Assembly (NCBI GenBank): GCA_026770585.1
Contig: MU646809.1
Location: 212,418 to 222,502 of the forward strand
DNA length: 10,085 nucleotides
Direction: 5' to 3'
DNA from: Baffinella frigidus
Lineage: Eukaryota; Cryptophyceae; Cryptomonadales; Baffinellaceae
Shown here: positions 1-6,539 of the stretch, piece by piece
Layout of the letters: every line of letters begins with the position of its first letter
Numbering within the stretch: position 1 is the stretch's first letter
Notes under the pieces: model-generated
The model's input: only the letters and a program-made list of their open reading frames with translations
Databases searched by the model: none
Told to the model about the DNA's origin: nothing
Program-made: the position numbers and the translations under genes

Positions 1-2875
1 TACCGCGATCACGATGCCAGCGATGGCCCCGCCTCCCAGCTGCTGCACTGCGTTGTCATGCGTCTGGGGGGGGGTGGGGGTAGTGTTTAGTGTTTAGTGT
101 TTAGGGGGTTCTGTGCTGGGGCAGCGGGGGCGGATACTGGGTTGGTGTGGGGAGCGGGGAGCGGAAGGGGTGTCCGCATAGGGTGTGTACGTCATATCAA
201 GCACTAGGTGTGTTTGACTGTTTCGCGATGCCCACCTGCATCCAGTCAACTCTATCTCAGCTGGGGAGGTTCAGCGTCCCACGGCTGTTGACTAATCCGG
301 GCAGGGTGTGTGCGAACCAAGGGGGAAGCTCTGCCACATAGCACCCACCGTCGAGCCTTTCGCCCGGATTTTCGGGCGATATTTGCAGACTGTTGGCGTG
401 TTTCCCTGGTGAGAATCAACTTTGGACAGATTCCCGAAGTCATCGGTGCCTGCCAAGAGGACGGCCAGGAGTCGTAGGATTCTGGGTCTCAATGCTCATA
501 GACGTGTGGATCACTCATCTCCATGCTTGAGAGAAATAAAGAAGAAGAAAAAAGAAGAAGGGATTGGCAGGACCTCATAGATGGCAGCGCACGCCCAGAA
601 AGAGTCTTCGCCGGCCGAGCAGAACAGGTCGTCCCTGCATTGTGGAACTCAGGTTACGAGCCTGGTCAACAAGGTTATGAACCGCCACCTGTTTGCACAG
701 GCTAGACATCTAAGACCCGCATGAATGAAGGACGCGCCGTTATTGGGAGAGGAAAGCACCACGGTGCAAGAAGAATGTTGCGAGGTCTGGTCAACAAAGA
801 ATGCTGTGAGGACAGGTCAACCTGCTGACCTGACCTCAAAGCACGACTGCGAATTGCTCCACCAAACGCCCATCACGAGGCGGGCCTCAAAAAAATGGGA
901 CAAAAAGAGGGGGCGCGTTACTTGCACGCGTGGTGCCAGTTGTCGCAGAAGGAAGCCTTGATCGGCATCTTCGTGATCTACGAACACACGTGATTTAGTC
1001 TTCTGTAGCAGTTGTAGGGGCGAGGCCTTGTGCTGTCCGGGACAAGACTAGCCCATCAAGCGCATCTCGTCCGCCACGGACTCACCCTGTGTGCGCTTGT
1101 TCGCAGCTCGGGCGCAGGTTTGTTCGCAGCGTGTTCGCAGGTACCAATCAGGCGGGGGATGCGCTTGTTCGTTCGCAAGTACCAAGTCGGGGGTGGGCCG
1201 AGGCGAACCTGCCAGGTGTTGTCCTCACCGCCGGTGCTGGAACCGTTGTAGTCGGGGCCATCCGGGTACTTGCGGTAGTGACCGGTGAGGGGCTCGCACT
1301 CGTAGAGGCACGCCTCCTTCACGAAGAAACGCTCGCACGCCTGCCCACCAACAAAGAATGAGAAACCAAATCCACGAACAAAGAATCGAGACACCCACGA
1401 TTGTTGACTAAACCGGCAACCGTTGAATCACCCGGGCAGATCACGTGCTAGGGTGAAAACTAACCAGGGAAAAATTCGTACCAGCTACAGCTCAAACTAG
1501 TCAAACCCGCGTCCAACTAGTGCGGCCCGATCTCCCAGGTTTTGACTAGTTTTCTCGAAGGCGTTTTGACCAGTTCGGGTGTTTGACTAGACCTGCGAGA
1601 GCGGGCCGCAGCGGTCCCAGTGGAACTCGGCGCCGTAGGCATCCTGGATCACGTCCCTCGAGGCGACGGTCTTGTCCTCGCAGCACGCCTCGTTCTTCCA
1701 CGGCTGCCGAATCACGAACAGGTTATGATACGAATCACGAACAGGTTATTGTAAAATACATCCTTCTCAGGTTGTTCGGACCGTAACCAGCGGTTTCAGC
1801 TACTCATCGCGTGCGGCCGGGTGACCCTTCTTGTGCAAACCAACGCTGTCTCGATAAGTCATCTTTCCAGGCTCTACCACTTACGCCCAGTCAAAAAAAA
1901 TACCCAAAAAGATTACTCAGGGCCTGCGGGCAGCGGGCGTGTACCCAGCACTCGTGGTTGCTGTCGAGCTCGGGGCCCGGCGTTTTCTTGTGGTAGTAAT
2001 CGCCATGCAGCTTGCACGTCGCGGGGCTCGGTTCGACGCCCAGCGCAACTGCCGCCGCCTGTTGTTCGTGTGTTGTGAGACAGAGGTGACTCCGCATGGG
2101 GCAGAGCCGCACGCGCGCTGGGAAGGTCACGTGCACGTCGAATTACAAAATGGTGTCCATTTTGTAACTGGACTCGACATTGTGGGGAGGTTGGCACTTA
2201 CGTTGGGAATCAAAAGTACCTACAGGAGGGTGGGGCGGCGGCGGCTATGGAGGGGCAAGAACCGTGCAGTACACCTGATGCAGGCTACGAGGAGGAACAC
2301 GAAGCACCCCCTGCTGCACGCTCAGTTCCGGAAGAGGCCTCGTATGCGGGCTGGTTGAGGGGAGCCAAGGGGGGGAGGAGAGGAGAGGAGAGGACCTTGT
2401 TGGGGTTTTCGCCGAACTCCCACCACATGGTGTACGCCTTGTCCTCGTCCGTCGAATACCTGGTTTAGGGTTTGGGGTTGAGGGGTTCAGGATAAAAAAA
2501 TGTCAGGGCTTTTGGGTAGAAAAGGTAGGGTAGGGTTGGGAAAGGTAGTCAAAAGTAGGGCAGGGTAGGGTGGGGTAGGGTAGGAAAGGTAGGGTAGGGT
2601 AGGGTAGGGTACTCGAAGGCGCCGTCCCACATGTTCTCGCACAGCTCCTTGCCGCCCTTGTAGATCTCTGAGAACTTCTTGCACCTGCGTTACGGTGTAG
2701 AGTTGAGGGTTTAATCTTTAGAGTTTGTGGTAGAAAAAAATATGGGGGTTCGTTTCGGGTAGCCAGCCAAGGTAGGGTAGGGTAGTGGGTTTAGGGTGCA
2801 CCCGGGGTCAGGGTCCGCGGCGGCAAGCGTTGCGGCGAGGCCCACGGCGAGCATCGCGCGGTGGACGGTGAACAT
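1..2875 (-). CDS. Folate-receptor-like (FOLR/Folate_rec) secreted or membrane protein, nine exons, 3' end outside window
   Basis: Exons in transcript order: 2875-2802, 2684-2613, 2459-2396, 2058-1945, 1703-1593, 1340-1209, 977-922, 634-574, 63-1. All eight introns are GT...AG and every junction keeps frame (phases 2,2,0,0,0,0,2,0), giving 249 codons before the window edge. The start is the ATG at 2875: it opens a signal peptide (MFTVHRAMLAVGLAATLAAA) followed by DPDPGC. The body has 14 Cys (26, 40, 85, 107, 115, 116, 140, 147, 156, 160, 200, 207, 213, 223). Folate-receptor family signatures are YYHKKTPGPE (91-100), PWKNEACC (109-116), FHWDRCG (135-141), FFVKEACLYECEP (150-162), MPIKASFCDNW (193-203) and DDLFCS (209-214). 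NGS at 177 is a possible N-glycosylation site. LGGGAIAGIVIAV at 237-249 looks like the start of a C-terminal transmembrane helix. A TPP riboswitch lies just upstream, so a role in thiamine uptake or binding is inferred; folate or another vitamin ligand is the alternative. Family call is strong; ligand is unproven. Confidence 0.9.
64..573 (-). other. Intron 8 of the FOLR-like gene, with a telomere-like tract at its 3' end
   Basis: This 510-nt intron starts GTCCTG after a GAG codon (574-576) and ends in a C-run plus CAG next to 63. On the plus strand 64-110 reads a G-run then GTGTTTAGTGTTTAGTGTTTAGGG, so the sense strand carries CCCTAAACAC-type repeats that form the pyrimidine tract of the acceptor. 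I see no other gene in it; short open frames at 147-492 have no recognisable motifs. Confidence 0.7.
635..1208 (-). other. Introns 7 (635-921) and 6 (978-1208) of the FOLR-like gene
   Basis: Intron 7 starts GTAACG and ends ATGCAG. Intron 6 starts GTTCGC and ends TTCGTAG. Intron 6 contains short direct repeats of TGTTCGCAG on the plus strand between about 1098 and 1140, and two copies of a GTACCAA(T/G) segment with G-rich flank near 1140 and 1180. I see no coding content beyond the 56-nt exon between the introns (922-977). Confidence 0.6.
1497..1590. repeat. Inverted repeat inside intron 5 of the FOLR-like gene
   Basis: CTAGTCAAAC at 1497-1506 is matched perfectly in inverted orientation by GTTTGACTAG at 1581-1590, with partial extension of the arms (CCCG/CGGG). 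Related GACTAGT and AACTAGT words lie between the arms at about 1515-1555. The structure fills the 5' part of intron 5 (1341-1592). It resembles a tiny non-autonomous element or a foldback; no target duplication is evident. Confidence 0.6.
1709..1750. repeat. Short tandem duplication in intron 4
   Basis: CGAATCACGAACAGGTTAT occurs twice in direct orientation (about 1709-1727 and 1731-1749), next to the 3' splice site of intron 4 (1704-1944). The remainder of intron 4 shows nothing recognisable. Confidence 0.65.
2137..2178. repeat. Strong hairpin (foldback) in intron 3 of the FOLR-like gene
   Basis: TTACAAAATGG (2143-2153) and CCATTTTGTAA (2157-2167) form a perfect 11-bp stem with a 3-nt loop. 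An outer pair GTCGA (2137-2141) / TCGAC (2174-2178) extends it after small internal loops. It lies in the middle of intron 3 (2059-2395). AT-rich composition sets it apart from the GC-rich surroundings. It may be a foldback element or a splicing-relevant RNA structure. Confidence 0.7.
2461..2610. repeat. Degenerate telomere-like repeat tract (TTTAGGG / TAGGG types) filling intron 2
   Basis: The plus strand reads GTTTAGGGTTTGGGGTTGAGGGGTTCAGG at the left end and then many (GGTAG)GGTAGGG units up to 2610, with interruptions by AAAAGTAG-like pieces. It fills intron 2 (2460-2612) of the FOLR-like gene almost completely. The sense strand is the C-rich one and supplies both the donor context (GTACCCTACCC) and the acceptor tract (CCCTAAACCAG). 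Confidence 0.85.
2700..2800. repeat. Telomere-like repeat tract in intron 1
   Basis: Intron 1 (2685-2801) contains GTTGAGGGTTTAATC, GGTAGGGTAGGGTAG (about 2770-2785) and GGGTTTAGGG (about 2787-2796) on the plus strand. It is shorter and more degenerate than the tract in intron 2, with the same strand bias relative to the gene. Confidence 0.7.
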
Positions 2876-2890
2876 CTTTCCTTGGCTGGT

Positions 2891-2995
2891 CTGACGCGCG
2901 GGGTTGGGTTTGATGGAGGAGAAGACGAGGGCGGGAGAGTAGGGTGGGAGAGGAGGAAGGACGATTGATGCGGGGCCTCCTTTCGCTGGTATTAC
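2891..2995 (-). promoter_or_regulatory. Candidate riboswitch-controlled 5'-leader intron
   Basis: The aptamer carries a donor-like GTAATA at 2995-2990, inside the P5 loop region. Downstream is a long pyrimidine-rich tract (about 2968-2910) ending in GCGTCAG with AG at 2892-2891, only 15 nt before the ATG at 2875. Removal of this 105-nt stretch would leave the coding start intact. Control of splice-site access by TPP aptamers is known in fungi, green algae and plants. This particular intron is inferred only from these sites, and an alternative donor further upstream is possible. Confidence 0.35.
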
Positions 2996-3050
2996 CCAGA
3001 TCAAGTTCGAACGGTTATCTCAGCACGCCTGTGAAGGCGGCACCCGTGGC
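2976..3050 (-). promoter_or_regulatory. TPP (THI-element) riboswitch aptamer in the 5' leader of the FOLR-like gene
   Basis: On the minus strand the hallmark TPP-aptamer segments occur in order. ACGGGUGC (P2 5' side) is followed by a P3 hairpin CGCC-UUCACA-GGCG and the invariant GCUGAGAU (CUGAGA at 3023-3018). Next come AACCGUUCGAAC (P2 3' side and J2/4), UGAUCUGG (3003-2996), then UAAUACCAGCG closing P4/P5 (CUGG...CCAG; UACCAGCG at 2991-2984), and AAAGGAGG as the P1 3' side. P2 pairs as ACGGGU/AACCGU with one G.A mismatch. The P1 5' partner is less clear; a C-run near 3055-3060 could serve. The aptamer sits about 100 nt before the ATG at 2875 on the same strand. TPP aptamers are the only riboswitch class widely found in eukaryotes, where they act through alternative splicing or leader structure. 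Here it should lower expression when cellular TPP is high. Confidence 0.95.
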
Positions 3051-4190
3051 TTGTAGGGGGGGCAGAGCGGTCCTGCGGGAGGGCAAAGTGTCAGCTGACG
3101 CTTGCTGTACACCCGGCATCAAAATGGCCACAACATGGAAGTGCGGAGGCAAACCAGCCAAGCACATGGAGAGCTCTACGCATCGGCTAGCGATGCACGC
3201 AACCTTGTGGATGTCAATCATCCACACGGATACGCCAAAATCCTGCTACGCCAGAAACCCTCTACAGGAGAGGAGCCCTCTACAGGAGAGGAGCCCTCTA
3301 CAGGAGAGGAGGCCGGCCTCTGGTGACGCAGAGGAGGCCGGCCCCTCTCAAGTGACTGAGAGCTCCCTGAAACCTCCCTGTGGATCCGTGCCACGAGGAG
3401 AGTCATCCACATGGGTACGCCACGCTCTGGCTACTGCCAGAACCCCTCCCGCGAGAACCCTCCCGCGTGGGGGCCACAGATCCGCACGCCGAGGAGGGCG
3501 GGCGCGGCGCTTCTCACGTGAGCGTGGTGAGAAGGGCACGTGTGCTCGCATATACGGCACACAACACGGTCTTGCAGTGAGTGCAGCCACACACACCGCT
3601 CTAGACACAGAATGGGTTCTTTGGGCTCGTGCGCTCGAGTCGTGCATGCAAGTGGCCAGCAATGCAGGTGCGAAAAGGGGGGCCGAAAACTTTGGCCATC
3701 CGCAAATCGCAGCACGCCCAAGCTGCGGCTCCCCTTTGAACCCGCACGTGTGGATACGCAAGGCGGCGGGGCGACGCGGGGGCGGCGGCGGCGGGAACAC
3801 ACCGAAGAGGCCGCTTGCTTTCTTGGATGCAAAACCAGAAAAGACATCACACGCGCAGTGCTGCGGGGAACTCCGTTTCATGGTAAGTTGACTTTTGACT
3901 GACGTACGATGCATAAAGTGGAGGAGTCCGTGACGGGCCCGCCTCGGGGTAGAATATCCCTGCTATGTTGGGAGCATTTAAAACCTAAAGGACCTAAAGG
4001 ACCTGCACTAAAAAGGACGTCTCAACAAAGGGTCCACAAGACCGGGTCCACAAGACCCTTTGAAATGCCTCACCATCGTACCTCTCCAGAACGTCAAACC
4101 TGCGAAGAGGTGGAGGCATAAGTCTTGGAAGGTCAAATGTGGTACAACCATCGCGGAATAGCCACGGGGTAAATTCAACCACATACAGCC
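3051..4190. other. Intergenic stretch without a recognisable gene
   Basis: Upstream of the riboswitch the only notable content is an 18-bp tandem repeat (3258-3311), a diverged pair of ~40-bp segments (about 3219-3260 and 3404-3446, both with ATCCACA...TACGCCA and CCAGAA.CCC), and the first copy of the dispersed TATGTTGGG + CCTAAAGGA motif (3964-4001). A 315-codon plus-strand open frame (2944-3891) crosses here but shows no known motif, runs antisense through the riboswitch, and is likely a by-product of GC content. The FOLR-like promoter should lie here; I see no clear core element. Confidence 0.6.
3258..3311. repeat. 18-bp tandem repeat, three perfect copies
   Basis: CCCTCTACAGGAGAGGAG is repeated at 3258-3275, 3276-3293 and 3294-3311. 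The unit is itself a small near-palindrome (CCTCT...AGAGG). It would read PSTGEE in one plus frame, but nothing suggests translation. Confidence 0.9.
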
Positions 4191-4194
4191 GGAT

Positions 4195-4277
4195 GGAGGA
4201 GTCGGCTCCCTCAAAGAGCCGACTTGAGCTGGATTGACTAACCGATCTGACGATCGATTAACCAATCCGACTCCTCC
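4195..4277. repeat. Nested inverted repeats that can fold as a three-way structure
   Basis: GGAGGAGTCGG (4195-4205) pairs perfectly with CCGACTCCTCC (4267-4277). Inside are two further hairpins. AGTCGGCTC/GAGCCGACT (4200-4208/4216-4224) has a 7-nt loop. GGATTGACTAACCGATC/GATCGATTAACCAATCC (4231-4247/4252-4268) has 14 of 17 pairs and a 4-nt loop. The outer arms overlap the inner ones, so the fold could switch. No gene is evident. Confidence 0.8.
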
Positions 4278-4312
4278 CTTTTCTGGAACCCAGGGGAATG
4301 ATAGGTCTATAT

Positions 4313-4387
4313 CGATGAGGTCGAATTATATGGTTCGTTAGTTACTTATTACGGATTCAGTGATCAGTAATCAGTAACTCCTCATCG
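4313..4387. repeat. Small MITE-like inverted repeat
   Basis: CGATGAGG (4313-4320) is inverted as CCTCATCG (4380-4387). An inner stem GTTACTTATTAC (4341-4352) / GTAATCAGTAAC (4367-4378) matches at 11 of 12 positions. The inner right arm sequence recurs at 4546-4563 as ATTCAGTAATCAGTAATC. It is AT-rich relative to the flanks and has no coding capacity. Confidence 0.65.
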
Positions 4388-4585
4388 TGGACCTACAAAA
4401 CCTCTCCTTCTTCTTCGTCGTCTGCCTCTTCTGCGCCAATCTTCGGGGAGCATCCCTCGGAGACAGACTGAGCGGGGTATAAAATGGACCGATCATAGTC
4501 TGGTAATGGCACGGGTTAGGCAATAACGGCGAAACCTCTTTAATAAATTCAGTAATCAGTAATCGTCTCATCTCACCTCTGGTGT

Positions 4586-4900
4586 CTGGCTGATCTCATC
4601 TCACCCCCCCACACCATCCCTCTCACCTTGTGGGGTATCCGTGCCTGGAGCTCTTATTCCAGCCATGGGATACCATGAGCCTCAGAACAAGGCTGACTTG
4701 GGTTCGGTGTGTGTGTGAGAGCGCGTTCCTCTTTGGGACCTTCACCCACCCCAAGAGAACCACCCTGTATCCCCTCCTCACGAGCCTCTGCACTGGAGAG
4801 CTAAACGCGATCCGAAAGCAAAAATGCTTTCTCTTCAGTCCTTTCTACGGAAGGGCGTGTCGTTGGGCTATGTTGGAAGAAATTAAAACCTAAAGGACCA
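4586..4900. repeat. Copy A of a ~310-bp direct segmental duplication
   Basis: This segment matches 5325-5640 with small differences. Shared landmarks in order are CTCATCTCAC, CCCTCTCACCTTGTGGGG, TATCCGTG.CTGGAGCT, CATGGGATACCATGAGCCTC, AGAACAAGGCTGACTTGGG, CACGAGCCTCTGCACTGG, then the ~110-bp unit. The offset between copies is 736-739 bp. Reading frames are not preserved between copies, which argues against a gene. Confidence 0.85.
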
Positions 4901-5916
4901 AAAGGCACTGGAGAGCTAAATGCGATCCGAAGGCAAAAAAATGCTTTCTCTGCAGTCCTTTCTACGGAAGGGCGTGTCGTTGGGCTATGTTGGGCGAAAT
5001 TAAAACCTAAAGGACCTAAATTACAACCTAAACAGGGGCCCCACGCAACGGGGTGCTCTGCGGGGGAAAACCAAGGAGGGGGACGCAAATGTGGACCGCT
5101 CCTTGGTGGATCCCCCCACATGGGTAGTGGCAGTTTCTTGAGTATGAAAACTCTGGTGCAGTTCCCAGACTTTTTCCGCCTCAATTCTTGAACCGTGCAT
5201 CTCGCCTCAATTCTTGCACCGTGCATTTTCACTTTCGAATAAAGTCAATAAGTGTCAATAAGTGTCAAAGGACCTAAAGGATCTCCAGGAGAAAAGGTCG
5301 GAGTTCCCCCACTCCCCAAGTGACATCTGTCTCATCTCACACCCCCACACAATCCCTCTCACCTTGTGGGGTATCCGTGGCTGGAGCTTTTATACTTCAA
5401 CCATGGGATACCATGAGCCTCAGAACAAGGCTGACTTGGGTTCGGTGCGTGGGCGGGCATGGTCACCAATTGGTATACCTCCAAACACCCCAAAAGAGCC
5501 ACCCTTTATCCCCTCTTCACGAGCCTCTGCACTGGAGAGCTAAACGCGATCCGAAAGCAAACATGCTTTCCCTGCAGTCCTTTCTACGGAAGGGCGTGTC
5601 GTTGGGCTATGTTGGGCGAAATTAAAACCTAAAGGACCTAGTGGAAACGCGATCCGAAGGCAAAAAAATGCTTTCTCTGCAGATCCCTTCTACGAAACGG
5701 CGTGTCGTTGGCATATGTTGGGCGAAACTAAAACCTAAAGGACCTCAAGCAACTCCGGCTTTTCTGCACCCTCTATCCCCTCTACACGAGCCTCTGCACT
5801 GGAGAGCTAAACGCTATCCGAAAGCAAAAAATCTTTCTCTGCAACATGCAGTCCTTTCTACGGAAGGGCGTTTCTTTGGGCCATGTTGGGAGCATTTAAA
5901 ACCTAAAGGACCTAAA
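4791..5916 (+). repeat. Five ~110-bp repeat units ending in TATGTTGGG...AAAACCTAAAGGACCTA
   Basis: Units begin near 4791, 4906, 5530, 5645 (5'-truncated) and 5797. Each reads GAGAGCTAAACGCGATCCGA, (A/G)GCAAAAAATGCTTTCTC, CAGTCCTTTCTACGGAAGGG, CGTGTCGTTGGGCTATGTTG, then GGCGAAATTAAAACCTAAAG and further CCTAAAGGA nonamers. GCAAAAA(A)TGC and CTTTCTACGGAAGG are small internal palindromes. Units 1 and 2 are tandem, 3 and 4 are tandem, and 5 follows a short spacer. I do not recognise the family. The orientation is arbitrary: that in which the nonamer reads CCTAAAGGA. Confidence 0.85.
5325..5640. repeat. Copy B of the ~310-bp direct segmental duplication
   Basis: It has the same landmarks as copy A at 4586-4900, including CATGGGATACCATGAGCCTC (about 5402-5421), and ends in a ~110-bp unit with the CCTAAAGGA tail. 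The segment between the two copies (about 5020-5325) is unique except for its repeat-derived edges. Confidence 0.85.
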
Positions 5917-6060
5917 TGTTGGGCTAAACCTAAAGATAAATTAAAACCTAAAGGACCTAAAGGATACGTTCCGGTGTCCGCCTATGTTGGGAGTTAAAAG
6001 AACCTAAAAGACCTAAAGGACCAAGGTTCCCATAAGCCCCCCTAAAGGACTTAAAGGACC
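5917..6060 (+). repeat. Cluster of CCTAAAGGA nonamers with one related short element
   Basis: After the last 110-bp unit come TAAACCTAAAGATAAATTAAAACC and CCTAAAGGA at 5947-5955 and 5956-5964. A GTTCCGGTGTCCGCCTATGT segment starts near 5969, followed by GGGAGTTAAAAGAACCTAAAAG, and further CCTAAAGGA-like words continue to about 6060. The 5969 segment is the third relative of the 59-bp element at 6680 and 7396. Confidence 0.75.
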
Positions 6061-6539
6061 TACCAGTAAGCTCCTGGCGGGACTAGACCAAGTCCAGCCC
6101 AGCTGGTTAGAAGAGTCCCTCAGCGGAGAGCGGTGGGGGGAGTGATTCTTTTTGCACGAGCAGCAGGGAACTCCGTTTCACGGTCAAATGGGTCGTAAGT
6201 GTTGGTCCTTGTGCAAATCTACAGGGGTACCTCGTCTACAAGAAAGCGCTCATCAAGAAAACGTACCGGATTTGACCCCTTCGTTTTTTTGATTTTAAGA
6301 AGGCACCGACCGGATTGTCCCTCCGATTTCTCAATTTAAGAAAACGAGGGTGGAGAGCATAAAAGCGAGTCCGTTTCTTAAGCATCTGCTCTCGCTGCTC
6401 TCGTCACCCCCCGAAACTTTATTGGCTCCATTCTTCGGGGATTTTTTTTCAAGAACATGATGCATCAAGTGCGTTGGAAAACGGTCGGTGCCGCACATAT
6501 CTATCGAGAAACGCGAGGAAAACGGTCTGTGGCACGATC
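6061..6539. other. Non-coding stretch with a TATA-like site and a hairpin followed by a T-run
   Basis: No open frame of note. Two AT-rich TTTAAGAA boxes (about 6294 and 6335) and GCATAAAAGC (6358-6367) precede CCCCGAA (6409-6415) / TTCGGGG (6434-6440) with an 18-nt loop and a run of eight T (6442-6449). This could be a small RNA transcription unit or chance. The word GGAACTCCGTTTCA.GGT at about 6167-6184 is shared with 3867-3884. Confidence 0.35.

Noticed and set aside
1056-1394. 112-codon minus-strand open frame read as one gene
   Set aside because: Only 1209-1340 carries folate-receptor motifs. The rest is intron sequence on either side of a well-formed exon.
2944-3891. 315-codon plus-strand open frame
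   Set aside because: No recognisable motif, low-complexity Arg/Gly/Ser/Pro composition, contains the 18-bp repeats, and runs antisense through the TPP aptamer. Long frames on both strands here reflect GC-rich sequence.
4393-4467. Possible minus-strand terminal exon ending in an acidic tail (SPKIGAEEADDEEEGEVL then stop)
   Set aside because: It has an acceptor-like CAG and an in-frame stop, but acidic runs arise easily from CTTCTTCGTCGTC sequence, and no upstream exon with matching phase could be recognised.
5262-5997. Plus-strand frames with LKPKGPKG-type peptides
   Set aside because: These are translations of the CCTAAAGGA nonamers and the duplicated units. The frame shifts between copies, so they are not genes.
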